A DNA stretch of 64,000 bases from Ruegeria sp. HKCCD4315 (GTDB taxonomy: Bacteria; Pseudomonadota; Alphaproteobacteria; Rhodobacterales; Rhodobacteraceae), in assembly GCF_013112245.1 (NCBI RefSeq), contig NZ_WVRN01000001.1:1740501-1804500 (forward strand), in the 5' to 3' direction. Positions 1-7,741 of this stretch are shown in pieces. A model generated the notes under the pieces. The model saw nothing but the letters and a program-made list of their open reading frames with translations. It was not told the origin of the DNA and did not search any database. Made by a program: the position numbers and the translations under genes. The first letter of the stretch is position 1, and each line of letters begins with the position of its first letter.

Positions 1-780
1 CGCGACGGCGCCAACGATATCGTCGGGCTTGCCGACACCCATCAAATAACGCGGCTTGTCTTCAGGCAGAAAGTCGGGGGCGTAGTCGAGACAGCCAAAC
101 ATGGCCTCCTGCCCCTCACCCACGGCCAGCCCGCCTACTGCATAGCCTTCGAACCCAATGGATTTAAGTGCTTGGGCGCTTTCTTCACGCAAGTCCTGCT
201 CCAGACCACCTTGCATGATGCCAAAAAGGGCGTGACCCGGACGATCCCCAAACGCGTCACGCGACCGTTCGGCCCAACGCATCGACAACCGCATGGACTC
301 GGCGATGCGATCCCGGTCGGCGGGCAGCGCGGGGCATTCGTCAAAACACATCACAATGTCCGAGCCCAACAAGCGCTGAATCTCCATTGACCGCTCGGGT
401 GTCAGTTCGTGTTTTGATCCGTCGATATGAGATTTAAAGGTCACGCCCTTTTCGGTCAGCTTGCGCAGCCCTGCCAAGGACATGACCTGAAACCCGCCCG
501 AGTCGGTCAGAATGGGGCGGTCCCAGTTCATGAACTTGTGCAACCCGCCCAAACGATCAATCCGTTCCGCTGTTGGACGCAGCATCAGGTGATAGGTGTT
601 GCCCAGCAGAATATCCGCCCCGGTGGCACGCACACTTTCGGGCATCATTGCTTTGACCGTCGCGGCTGTGCCCACAGGCATAAAGGCCGGCGTCCGCACC
701 TCTCCGCGCGGCGTGCTGATCACACCCGTGCGTGCCTTGCCGTCTGTCGCCTTAAGCTCAAATGAGAATTTCTGCGTCAT
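1..780 (-). CDS. tgt: queuine/preQ1 tRNA-ribosyltransferase, partial (C-terminus outside window)
   Basis: Tgt exchanges the wobble guanine of GUN-anticodon tRNAs (Asp, Asn, His, Tyr) for preQ1 in bacteria. Translating the minus strand from the ATG at 778-780 gives 260 open codons to the window edge, so it is a truncated view rather than a broken gene. Visible family motifs are an N-terminal stretch with [13 protein letters not shown], then [10 protein letters not shown], the catalytic region [11 protein letters not shown] (nucleophile Asp follows in such proteins further on), DECPAL and later GGLAVGE. The C-terminal zinc-binding part is not in the window. It is followed upstream on the same strand by a nucleoside hydrolase 63 bp away. 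Identification is secure. Confidence 0.95.
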   Translation of the reverse strand, partial: MTQKFSFELKATDGKARTGVISTPRGEVRTPAFMPVGTAATVKAMMPESVRATGADILLGNTYHLMLRPTAERIDRLGGLHKFMNWDRPILTDSGGFQVMSLAGLRKLTEKGVTFKSHIDGSKHELTPERSMEIQRLLGSDIVMCFDECPALPADRDRIAESMRLSMRWAERSRDAFGDRPGHALFGIMQGGLEQDLREESAQALKSIGFEGYAVGGLAVGEGQEAMFGCLDYAPDFLPEDKPRYLMGVGKPDDIVGAVA

Positions 781-843
781 GTCATCGCCTCGGATCGCCG
801 AACCGGGCAGGCTTTGCCCGATCCGTTCCGTCTTTGCAACCCG

Positions 844-1755
844 TCAGGGCAGCGAGGACACGCGGTCGGTGAAAAGACGAACAACACCTGCCCCGTCCAC
901 ATCGCGACACACCCGGATCGCAGGTCGTTCAGGATCTGGCTGTGTCGCCCCCATTTGATCGCCTTCAGTGACAACCCGCAGCCCGGTTTCAACCATGTCG
1001 AACATAGGTTGATGGGAACACGCGATCACAGCTGTTGAGTCGTGCAGGCCGCAGCCTTCCAGCCCCCCGATCTCTTTGTAGAACTTCAGATAGAACCGAG
1101 AGATATCGCGCAGAAACGCCCCCATATCGGGTGACTTTTGCGCCAATGCTTCGAAGTCCGCCGTTTCGTACAGCGTCTTCAGGGTCACGTCCAATCCGAC
1201 CAGAACAGTGTTGGGCGGTGCGGAAAAGACCTCTTCAGCGGCAAGAGCGTCGTGATAGATATTGGCTTCGGCGTGCCGGGTGATGTTGCCCGGGCAATAG
1301 ACCGCGCCCCCCATGATCACCAGTTCGCGCAGGTTGCCTGCAAATTCCGGGTCCAGGCGCATCGCGTTTGCAATATTGGTCAAGGGACCCACGGCGCAGA
1401 CCACCAGTTCGCCCTTGTGGGCTCGGGCCATCTCAACCAGAAACGCGGCTGCTGGCAATGCGTGGTTCTCTCCAATCTCCGGGATTTCGGTCAAATCACC
1501 AAAACCTTCGCGGCCGTGAACGTGCTCTGACGGGGCGTGTGTGTCCGCCCCAATCGGCACCGCAGCTCCTTCGGCCACATGCAAGTCCAACCCCAGCTTG
1601 TGAAGTAAAAACCGCGCGTTGCGGCTGGATTGGTGAACATACGTGTTTCCAAACACCGTGGTAAGACCGATCAGGTCAATTTCCGGTGCGGCGGCGGCAT
1701 AAGCAATGGCCATGGCATCGTCGATGCCGGGATCAGTGTCGATAATCAGTTTCAT
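844..1755 (-). CDS. inosine/uridine-preferring nucleoside hydrolase (IunH family)
   Basis: This 303-residue protein is a calcium-dependent nucleoside N-ribohydrolase of the IunH/RihA type, which splits the N-glycosidic bond of ribonucleosides in salvage. The hallmark aspartate cluster DTDPGIDDA stands at residues 6-14, and VGPLTNIA and GLDVT follow as in the family. The open frame extends upstream to 1806, but the start at 1755 puts the DTDPGIDD motif at the usual distance from the N-terminus. It lies head-to-tail with tgt, so purine/queuine base salvage is a possible shared theme, but that is inference. Substrate preference cannot be told from sequence. Confidence 0.88.
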   Translation of the reverse strand: MKLIIDTDPGIDDAMAIAYAAAAPEIDLIGLTTVFGNTYVHQSSRNARFLLHKLGLDLHVAEGAAVPIGADTHAPSEHVHGREGFGDLTEIPEIGENHALPAAAFLVEMARAHKGELVVCAVGPLTNIANAMRLDPEFAGNLRELVIMGGAVYCPGNITRHAEANIYHDALAAEEVFSAPPNTVLVGLDVTLKTLYETADFEALAQKSPDMGAFLRDISRFYLKFYKEIGGLEGCGLHDSTAVIACSHQPMFDMVETGLRVVTEGDQMGATQPDPERPAIRVCRDVDGAGVVRLFTDRVSSLP

Positions 1756-1930
1756 CCCCGCCCGATACCGCAAACGCTGTTGGATGCAAAGCCGCCACAG
1801 CGGCAAATTTCCAGACCACTTTCGTACGTTCAGGCATTTGCATACCGGCCCGTTCCACTCATACCAGAGTTGAAATTGGGCGACTCAATCCCAATATGTA
1901 TACCATAGTACACAAAACTAAGAGGACAGA

Positions 1931-2821
1931 ATGATCGAAGATCAAATCATCGGATTGATTTCGTCAAACATTGTTTTGCTACTGGCCGCTGTGCTGGTGA
2001 TTGTTGTTATTCTCAAAGGCATCAAGATTGTGCCGCAGTCTGAGAAATACGTGGTTGAGCGGTTCGGCCGCCTGCATTCGGTGCTTGGCCCCGGCATCAA
2101 CTTCATCGTTCCGTTTCTGGATGTTGCACGCCACAAAATCTCGATCCTCGAGCGCCAGTTGCCCAATGCGACACAAGACGCAATCACCAAGGACAACGTT
2201 TTGGTGCAGATTGATACCTCGGTCTTCTACCGTATTCTCGAGCCGGAAAAGACGGTTTACCGCATCCGGGACGTAGACGGCGCGATTGCAACCACTGTAG
2301 CCGGGATCGTGCGCGCCGAAATCGGCAAGATGGATCTGGACGAGGTACAATCGAACCGCGCGCAGTTGATCACACGCATTCAGGAAAGCGTCGAAACCGC
2401 CGTTGACGATTGGGGTATCGAAGTCACCCGCGCTGAAATTTTGGATGTGAATCTGGATCAGGCCACGCGTGATGCCATGCTGCAGCAGTTGAACGCGGAA
2501 CGTGCCCGCCGCGCGCAAGTGACCGAGGCCGAGGGTCAGAAACGCGCCGTGGAGCTGCACGCTGATGCCGAACTTTATGCCGCTGAACAAACCGCCAAGG
2601 CCCGCCGCATTCAGGCCGAAGCCGAAGCCTATGCTACGGGCGTGGTCGCCAAGGCCATTCAGGACAACGGGATCGAGGCCGCGCAATATCAGGTTGCTTT
2701 GAAACAGGTTGAAGCCCTTAATGCTTTGGGCAACGGTTCTGGCAAGCAAACCATAGTTGTGCCCGCAAACGCGCTTGAAGCATTTGGAGATGCGTTCAAA
2801 ATGCTGAAGGGAGGAAAATGA
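1931..2821 (+). CDS. SPFH/band-7 membrane protein (stomatin/QmcA-like)
   Basis: The 296-residue protein has one N-terminal membrane segment (about residues 10-30), then an SPFH domain (VVERFGRLHSVLGPGINFIVPF), and a long alanine/glutamate-rich helical region (about 190-250) typical of stomatin/QmcA proteins. Such proteins form ring or cage assemblies on the inner membrane and often associate with an NfeD partner and membrane proteases. The stop codon overlaps the start of the nfeD-like gene, so the two form an operon. The start at 1931 is preceded by an AGAGGAC Shine-Dalgarno-like stretch. Family assignment is firm; specific role is unknown. Confidence 0.9.
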   Translation: MIEDQIIGLISSNIVLLLAAVLVIVVILKGIKIVPQSEKYVVERFGRLHSVLGPGINFIVPFLDVARHKISILERQLPNATQDAITKDNVLVQIDTSVFYRILEPEKTVYRIRDVDGAIATTVAGIVRAEIGKMDLDEVQSNRAQLITRIQESVETAVDDWGIEVTRAEILDVNLDQATRDAMLQQLNAERARRAQVTEAEGQKRAVELHADAELYAAEQTAKARRIQAEAEAYATGVVAKAIQDNGIEAAQYQVALKQVEALNALGNGSGKQTIVVPANALEAFGDAFKMLKGGK

Positions 2822-3099
2822 TGGCTGATCCCTTTTGGCTGACCTGGTGGATCTGGCTGGCCGCAGCGCTGGCGCTGGGGATTCTCGAGATTGTTCTGCC
2901 AGGGTTTATCTTTCTTGGCTTCGCCATTGGCGCAGCGATTACGGGTCTTGTTCTCGTGATTCCGGGCCTGACAATGTCACTGCATGTCCTCGCGCTGGTC
3001 TTTGCAGTGCTGTCGTTGATCGCATGGCTTGTCTTGCGCAAACTCTTTGCGCTGCCGCATGGTCAGGTCAAAACCTTCAAGCATGATATTAATGACTGA
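2821..3099 (+). CDS. short NfeD-like membrane protein
   Basis: About 92 residues with three hydrophobic segments, directly coupled to the SPFH gene by overlapping stop and start. Two adjacent ATG codons (2818 and 2821) are possible; the second sits six bases after the strong GGAGG at 2810-2814, so I prefer it. NfeD proteins usually carry a soluble OB-fold domain after the membrane segments. Here the protein ends about 15 residues after the last membrane helix (near GQVKTF), so the OB fold is absent. That is seen directly; whether it is ancestral in this lineage or a loss I cannot tell. Partner of the SPFH protein by context. Confidence 0.8.
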   Translation: MADPFWLTWWIWLAAALALGILEIVLPGFIFLGFAIGAAITGLVLVIPGLTMSLHVLALVFAVLSLIAWLVLRKLFALPHGQVKTFKHDIND

Positions 3100-3106
3100 A
3101 TCGCGA

Positions 3107-3126
3107 TGGCGCTCGTCTGAGCGCCA
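3107..3126 (+). terminator. stem-loop after SPFH/nfeD operon
   Basis: A perfect 8-bp stem (TGGCGCTC / GAGCGCCA) with a four-base GTCT loop lies 8 bases after the nfeD stop codon. No U-run follows, so it could be a weak terminator or an RNA 3'-end stabiliser. A perfect TATAAT box at 3161-3166 lies between it and sufT, which suggests that sufT has its own promoter. Confidence 0.4.
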
Positions 3127-3193
3127 CGCCACCACTGGACGCTGTTGCGGCTATTCCCTATATAATCAGTCAGGCAACTGACCCGAGGCAAAG

Positions 3194-3556
3194 ATGACTC
3201 ACCCGAGCGAACAGTTTGAAGGCACCCCGCTGATTGCGCCGTCAACAATTGAACACCCACTGTACGACGCCGTGGTCGAAGCGTGCCGCACAGTCTACGA
3301 CCCGGAAATCCCGGTCAACATCTATGACCTCGGCTTGATCTACACGATTGATATTACTGCGGATAACGCAGTTAAGGTGATCATGACCCTGACCGCGCCC
3401 GGCTGTCCCGTCGCCGGTGACATGCCCGGCTGGATCGTGGAAGCAATCGAACCGGTCGCGGGCGTCAAAGAAGTTGACGTTGAACTGACCTGGGAACCGC
3501 CCTGGGGCATGGAGATGATGTCAGACGAAGCGCGACTGGAACTGGGCTTTATGTAA
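3194..3556 (+). CDS. sufT: SUF-associated Fe-S assembly protein, MIP18/DUF59 family
   Basis: This 120-residue protein belongs to the MIP18 (DUF59) family and matches the SufT type found with SUF genes in alphaproteobacteria. Family signatures are DPEIPVNIYDLGLIY (residues ~36-50), the TLTAPGCPVA motif with the conserved cysteine (about residues 73-82), and VELTWEPPW. SufT supports maturation of Fe-S proteins when demand is high. A GAGG Shine-Dalgarno precedes the ATG. A sufA-type gene lies 600 bp downstream on the same strand, separated by an oppositely oriented small gene. The other SUF genes are not in the window. Confidence 0.88.
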   Translation: MTHPSEQFEGTPLIAPSTIEHPLYDAVVEACRTVYDPEIPVNIYDLGLIYTIDITADNAVKVIMTLTAPGCPVAGDMPGWIVEAIEPVAGVKEVDVELTWEPPWGMEMMSDEARLELGFM

Positions 3557-3596
3557 ACCTAAAGCCCTGCGCTTTGCCTGTTTGCCCGAATGCATA

Positions 3597-3938
3597 TCAA
3601 TTTAGATTGCAGGTTTCTTTGATTTCTGCCGCCCGGTCGCTCAGCGCTTTGACATAGTCGCCAGACAGCATTTGCAAGTGTTTGTGCTCGGTTCCCGTGA
3701 CCAGACCCAGCAAAGCCCCAGCAGGAGTCAGCGAGGCAACGCTTTCCAATTGCTTGTCTTCGGCATGTTTCTTTTCGGCTTCAATCGCGCGCAGATCGCC
3801 CTCGGCTGTTGCACAGTTGACCGGATGCCTTTCAGCGTCCGTGGCGGCTGATGCATCCCCGGATGGGAAACCGGCAACCGCCAGAGCAAAGATTGATCCT
3901 TGCAGAACAGGTTTAGAAACGCTCAATAACTTATTCAT
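3597..3938 (-). CDS. small exported protein of unknown function
   Basis: I do not recognise a named family. The 113-residue protein starts at an ATG preceded by an AAGGAT Shine-Dalgarno seven bases away; an upstream ATG in frame (3983) lacks one. It has a signal-peptide-like N-terminus (basic MNKLLSVSK, hydrophobic core, an ASA cleavage-like site around residue 31), then a charged helical stretch (EAEKKHAEDKQ) and a hydrophobic TPAGALLGL segment. Two cysteines (in NCATAEG and in the terminal ETCNLN) could form a disulfide in the periplasm. It sits on the opposite strand between sufT and sufA. Confidence 0.65.
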   Translation of the reverse strand: MNKLLSVSKPVLQGSIFALAVAGFPSGDASAATDAERHPVNCATAEGDLRAIEAEKKHAEDKQLESVASLTPAGALLGLVTGTEHKHLQMLSGDYVKALSDRAAEIKETCNLN

Positions 3939-4154
3939 AACAATATCCTTTCCATCCCAAAATGTTCTCTCCCAACACTGCAATCTGCGTGTTCAGACAC
4001 AGCTAAACCCGCTTTCTGGCGCAATGCAAGGTTGCAGGGCGTCAACCTTGCATCGCAATATGAGCGTTCTTGCGTAAATCTTTAACCCGGTCGATCTTGA
4101 GCCTGCGACCATTGAGCCCTAAATTGAGTAGGACGCGCGACAACGGAGACTTAC

Positions 4155-4520
4155 ATGTTCGGCATCCCCGGCAAACAGGCTGTGACCATGACGCCTAAAG
4201 CCGCAGAGCAGATCACCCGCCTGATGAATTCAGGCGGTCACGCTGGCCTGCGCATTGGCGTCAAGAAAGGCGGCTGTGCAGGCATGGAATATACCATGGA
4301 ATATGTGGATCAGGCAGATCCGCATGACGAGGTTGTCGAACAAGATGGTGCACGGGTGATGATCGCACCGATGGCGCAAATGTTCCTGTTCGGAACCGAG
4401 ATCGACTACGAAGTGTCGCTGCTGGAATCAGGGTTCAAGTTCAAGAACCCGAATGTTGTTGATTCCTGTGGCTGCGGTGAATCGATCAAGTTCGACGAAA
4501 CCATCGCTCAGCAAAGCTAA
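4155..4520 (+). CDS. sufA: A-type Fe-S cluster carrier (SufA/IscA family)
   Basis: The 121-residue protein has the three conserved cysteines of A-type carriers: one in VKKGGCAG and the pair in DSCGCGES near the C-terminus. These bind and hand on Fe-S clusters. Length and motif spacing fit HesB/IscA/SufA; the company of sufT favours SufA over ErpA or IscA. The N-terminus FGIPGKQAVTMTPKA is typical of the alphaproteobacterial branch. It stands alone with about 220 bp of upstream sequence. Confidence 0.88.
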   Translation: MFGIPGKQAVTMTPKAAEQITRLMNSGGHAGLRIGVKKGGCAGMEYTMEYVDQADPHDEVVEQDGARVMIAPMAQMFLFGTEIDYEVSLLESGFKFKNPNVVDSCGCGESIKFDETIAQQS

Positions 4521-4630
4521 ATCATCGATCGAGGCACCATTCCCTGTCAGGTCTGCAAGCGGAATTGTAAGATTGCGCAGACAATGCTATCCGCATCCTT
4601 AAATCATCGAATGATCAGGGAGATACGGGT

Positions 4631-5380
4631 ATGCGGCGGAAGCTGGCGGCTGGAAACTGGAAGATGAACGGAACCGGCTCAGCGCTGAGTGAACTTGAAA
4701 CGCTGTCACAAAACCATCCCGAAGCCTCAGTCGATATTCTGATCTGCCCTCCCGCCACCTTGCTCAGCCGTGCCACCGATACTGTGGCGGGCTCAGCGAT
4801 AACTGTTGGTGGGCAGGATTGTCACGCGGAACATTCCGGGGCGCATACGGGCGACATCAGCGCAGATATGCTGCTGGATGCCGGTGCGACTTCGGTCATT
4901 CTGGGCCATTCAGAACGGCGCGTGGATCACGGAGAGCATGACGAGGATGTACGCGCCAAAGCCCGCGCGGCGATGGACGCGGGCCTAAAAGCGGTCATTT
5001 GCGTCGGTGAAAGTCTGGAACAGCGTGAGGCGGCCAACACGCTCGATATTATTGGCGGGCAGATGTCCGGGTCGATCCCGGATCAGTCCACCGGCGAAAA
5101 CCTGATCGTCGCATACGAGCCGATCTGGGCGATCGGCACTGGAAAGGTCCCCACCTTGGAAGAGATCGGCGAGGTTCACGACTTCATGCGCGCCCGGCTG
5201 GAACGTCGTTTTGGCGAAGGCGTGGGCCGGTCAGTGCGACTGCTTTACGGCGGGTCCGTCAAACCCAGCAATGCGGCCGATATCTTTGCGGTCTCGAATG
5301 TGGATGGCGCTTTGGTCGGTGGGGCCAGTCTGAAGGCTACGGATTTCTCGGGCATTATTCAGGCGCTGGAAAGCATCTGA
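4631..5380 (+). CDS. tpiA: triosephosphate isomerase
   Basis: TpiA interconverts dihydroxyacetone phosphate and glyceraldehyde 3-phosphate in the cytosol. All catalytic residues are visible in the 249-residue protein: Lys11 in GNWKMNG, His93 in ILGHSERR, and Glu163 in AYEPIWAIGTG, followed by the phosphate loop and LYGGSVKP. The start codon follows a GGGAG Shine-Dalgarno. It is convergent with the cytosine deaminase gene, with only nine bases between the stop codons and no obvious terminator. Confidence 0.97.
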   Translation: MRRKLAAGNWKMNGTGSALSELETLSQNHPEASVDILICPPATLLSRATDTVAGSAITVGGQDCHAEHSGAHTGDISADMLLDAGATSVILGHSERRVDHGEHDEDVRAKARAAMDAGLKAVICVGESLEQREAANTLDIIGGQMSGSIPDQSTGENLIVAYEPIWAIGTGKVPTLEEIGEVHDFMRARLERRFGEGVGRSVRLLYGGSVKPSNAADIFAVSNVDGALVGGASLKATDFSGIIQALESI

Positions 5381-5389
5381 CCCCAGTCG

Positions 5390-5836
5390 TTATTCGGCAA
5401 TATCCTCGGCCCAAAGCTCGGGCTTTTCTTCGATAAACCGTCGCATCAACGCGATGCAGTCGGGGTCATCGGCAATTACCACTTCGACCCCGCGCTCGCG
5501 CAGGAAGTCTTCGTTGCCTCCGAAGTTCTGCGTGTCACCAATCACGACGCGCGGAATACCGAATTGAACGATGGTGCCCGAACACATCATGCAGGGCGAC
5601 AGCGACGTGTAAAGCACCGTGTCGCGATAGGATTTCTGCCGCCCGGCCTTGCGTAACGCGTCCATCTCGCCATGTGCAATCGGATCACCGCCCTGAACTC
5701 TCTGATTCCGTCCGCGCGCCACAACCTCGCCCCCACGGGCCAGGACCGAACCGATGGGACAGCCGCCCTCATCATACCCGACTTTCGCCTCATCAAAGGC
5801 GATGCGCAGCAGGCGGCTGTCGGTCTCGGTCAACAT
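5390..5836 (-). CDS. Fcy1-like cytosine deaminase (zinc nucleobase deaminase)
   Basis: The 148-residue protein is a zinc-dependent deaminase of the CDA superfamily. The zinc site is complete: His55-x-Glu57 (AHGEMDA) and Cys82/Cys85 (SLSPCMMCSG). The whole chain, including the C-terminal tail (EEKPELWAEDIAE), resembles yeast cytosine deaminase Fcy1 more closely than guanine deaminase or TadA, so cytosine to uracil (and ammonia) is the best guess. It is on the same strand as the guanidinium exporter, 65 bp downstream, with no terminator seen between them, so it may be controlled by the guanidine riboswitch. Related families deaminate guanine or creatinine-like compounds, so another amidine-containing substrate cannot be excluded. 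Confidence 0.82.
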   Translation of the reverse strand: MLTETDSRLLRIAFDEAKVGYDEGGCPIGSVLARGGEVVARGRNQRVQGGDPIAHGEMDALRKAGRQKSYRDTVLYTSLSPCMMCSGTIVQFGIPRVVIGDTQNFGGNEDFLRERGVEVVIADDPDCIALMRRFIEEKPELWAEDIAE

Positions 5837-5901
5837 AGGGATGATCCTTGGTTGGGGCGTGTACCGGCAGCCTGCCCAATGGCGCCCCGACCGTCAACGG
5901 A

Positions 5902-6213
5902 TCAGGCCAGCTTCATGGTGATAATTCCGGCAATGATCAGCAGCGCCGCCAGAATGCGTAGCGGCGTTACCGCCTCGCCCAGCAGGGTAACCCCAACCAA
6001 AAAAGCCCCTACTGCGCCGATGCCAACCCAGATCGTATAGGCAGTGCTCAGCGGCAGCTCGCGCATCGCCAGCGCCAACAAACCGAAAGACCCGATCATG
6101 GACACTCCCATAATCGCGGTCGGCAAAAGCCGAGTGAACCCGGCGGATTGCTTCATCGCACCCGCCCAGACAACTTCAAGAATTCCGGCAATAAGCAGCA
6201 TGATCCATGCCAT
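5902..6213 (-). CDS. gdx: SMR-family guanidinium exporter Gdx (SugE type)
   Basis: The 103-residue protein has four membrane helices and the small multidrug resistance fold. The N-terminus MAWIMLLIAGILEVVWAGAM is very close to E. coli SugE/Gdx, including the essential membrane Glu at position 13, and the GIGAVGAFL loop follows. Gdx members export guanidinium in exchange for protons. The open frame extends to 6312, but the start at 6213 matches the family and lies right after the riboswitch; the upstream part is non-coding RNA. The guanidine-II riboswitch ahead of it strongly supports the guanidinium role over general drug export. Confidence 0.93.
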   Translation of the reverse strand: MAWIMLLIAGILEVVWAGAMKQSAGFTRLLPTAIMGVSMIGSFGLLALAMRELPLSTAYTIWVGIGAVGAFLVGVTLLGEAVTPLRILAALLIIAGIITMKLA

Positions 6214-6232
6214 GAGATGACCTCTTGTCAAA

Positions 6233-6277
6233 GCGGGTCGTCCCGCATGATCTACCCGTGTTGGGGAGGTCGTCCTC
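6233..6277 (-). ncRNA. guanidine-II (mini-ykkC) riboswitch
   Basis: Read on the minus strand, two short hairpins each carry an ACGA tetraloop: GAGG-ACGA-CCTC (6266-6277) and GCGGG-ACGA-CCCGC (6233-6246), joined by a 19-base linker. Two stems with ACGR loops are the defining architecture of the guanidine-II class, which binds two guanidinium ions by loop-loop pairing. The second hairpin ends 19 bases before the gdx start codon, so ligand binding likely frees the ribosome-binding region (AAGAGG). Class, position and downstream gene all agree. Structure was read by eye, not computed. Confidence 0.9.
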
Positions 6278-6284
6278 TGCCCTT

Positions 6285-6312
6285 CAGATAAGCACCCGCG
6301 CGGGTGTTTCAA
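6285..6312 (-). promoter_or_regulatory. candidate gdx promoter with palindromic spacer
   Basis: On the minus strand a TTGAAA (-35, 6307-6312) and TATCTG (-10, 6285-6290) are 16 bases apart. The expected start of transcription falls at the first base of riboswitch hairpin 1. The spacer holds a perfect palindrome, CACCCGCGCGGGTG (6293-6306), which could be an operator. The -10 match is modest. Confidence 0.45.
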
Positions 6313-6318
6313 GGCACG

Positions 6319-6347
6319 AAAAGGCCGGGCAGTCGCAACCGCCCGGC
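6319..6347 (-). terminator. rho-independent terminator of the dct operon
   Basis: On the minus strand a 7-bp GC stem (GCCGGGC / GCCCGGC) with a ten-base loop is followed by CTTTT, 18 bases after the dctM stop codon. It separates dctPQM from the gdx unit. Confidence 0.75.
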
Positions 6348-6364
6348 GATACGGGTCAGGCCCG

Positions 6365-7741
6365 CTAGTTGGTGATGATTTCCGGCCCCATGAAGGTGTT
6401 GGGCAGGAAGGTCGATATCCACGGTATGTACGTCACCATGATCAGGAAGACGAACAGGACCGCCAGGAACGGCAGCGCCGCCTTCACAACACTCATCATC
6501 GGCATCCCGGCCACGCCAGAGGTCACGAACAGGTTCAACCCGACCGGAGGAGTAATCATCCCGATCTCCATGTTCACTACCATGATGATGCCCAGGTGGA
6601 TAGGATCGATACCCAGTTCGATGGCGATCGGGAACACCAGCGGGGCCACGATGACCAGCAGACCCGAGGGTTCCATGAACTGACCGCCGATCAGCAAGAT
6701 CACGTTGACCACGATCAGGAAAGTGACCGGCCCAAGACCCGCTGACAGCATGGCACTTGCGATATGCTGGGGCACCTGCTCATCCGTCAGCACGTGTTTC
6801 AGGATCAGCGCGTTGGCAATGACGAACAGCAGCGTGACCGTCAGCTTTCCCGCCTCGAACAGCGTGTGCTTCGTGTCCGGGTGGAAGAAAGCCGTCACCA
6901 GCGCATATGGCTTCTTCAGCAATGACAGGTTGGATTGACCTTCTTCTGTGCTGAGCGGCCCCATGTCTTTGTAAACAAAGCTGGCGATCAAGAACGCGTA
7001 GACAGCGGCAACAGCAGCGGCTTCGGTCGGGGTAAAGATACCACCGTAGATACCGCCTAGAATGATGACGATCAGAAACAGACCCCAACCGGCCTCGCGA
7101 GCCGAGATAAAGACCTCTCCCCAGCCTTTCCATTCACCTTTGGGCAGGTTCTTGACCTTGGCCATGACGTAAATGGTGATCATCAGCATCAGGCCCGCCA
7201 TCAGGCCCGGAATGACACCCGCCAGGAACATGCGCCCAACCGAAACCTCGACGGCAGCGGCGTACACAACCATCACGATGGATGGTGGGATCAGGATGCC
7301 AAGTGTACCCGCGTTACAGATCACACCAGCAGCAAATTCCTTGGAATAGCCCACCTGCCGCATCCCGGCGATGACGATCGAACCGATGGCCACAACGGTT
7401 GCCGGGGACGAACCCGAAAGTGCGGCAAACAGCATACAGGCAAACACGCCTGCAATCGCCAGACCACCGGGCAAGTGCCCAACACAGGCAATCGAGAACC
7501 GGATGATCCGCCGCGCCACGCCGCCCGTTGTCATGAAGGACGAGGCCAGAATGAAGAACGGGATCGCAAGAAGGGTAAAGTGCCCCTCGAACGCCTCGAA
7601 CAAAGTTCCCGCGACCGAGGCCAAAGAACTGTCGGAATAGATCAGCAGGAACAAGGTCGAGCTGAGGCCAAGCGCAACCGCAATCGGAACACCGATCAGC
7701 AGCAGGCCGATGACCATCGAGAAGAGAAGAATGACGTCCAT
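6365..7741 (-). CDS. dctM: TRAP transporter large permease subunit DctM
   Basis: The 458-residue protein is very hydrophobic with about 12-13 membrane segments and matches the DctM large subunit of tripartite ATP-independent periplasmic transporters, which use the sodium gradient to import organic acids. Family features include the N-terminal MDVILLFSMVIGLLLIGVPIA, ALSGSSPATVVAIGS and the IPPSIVMVVYA segment, with a second half-repeat containing MEPSGLLVI and ITPPVGLNLFV. A longer loop (about residues 250-310) lies between the halves. It overlaps the dctQ stop by one base (TGATG), so translation is coupled. A terminator follows. Confidence 0.95.
   Translation of the reverse strand: MDVILLFSMVIGLLLIGVPIAVALGLSSTLFLLIYSDSSLASVAGTLFEAFEGHFTLLAIPFFILASSFMTTGGVARRIIRFSIACVGHLPGGLAIAGVFACMLFAALSGSSPATVVAIGSIVIAGMRQVGYSKEFAAGVICNAGTLGILIPPSIVMVVYAAAVEVSVGRMFLAGVIPGLMAGLMLMITIYVMAKVKNLPKGEWKGWGEVFISAREAGWGLFLIVIILGGIYGGIFTPTEAAAVAAVYAFLIASFVYKDMGPLSTEEGQSNLSLLKKPYALVTAFFHPDTKHTLFEAGKLTVTLLFVIANALILKHVLTDEQVPQHIASAMLSAGLGPVTFLIVVNVILLIGGQFMEPSGLLVIVAPLVFPIAIELGIDPIHLGIIMVVNMEIGMITPPVGLNLFVTSGVAGMPMMSVVKAALPFLAVLFVFLIMVTYIPWISTFLPNTFMGPEIITN

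Noticed and set aside
1979..2749. A 256-codon minus-strand open frame opposite the SPFH gene
   Set aside because: No domain or start signal; shadow of a conserved coding gene.
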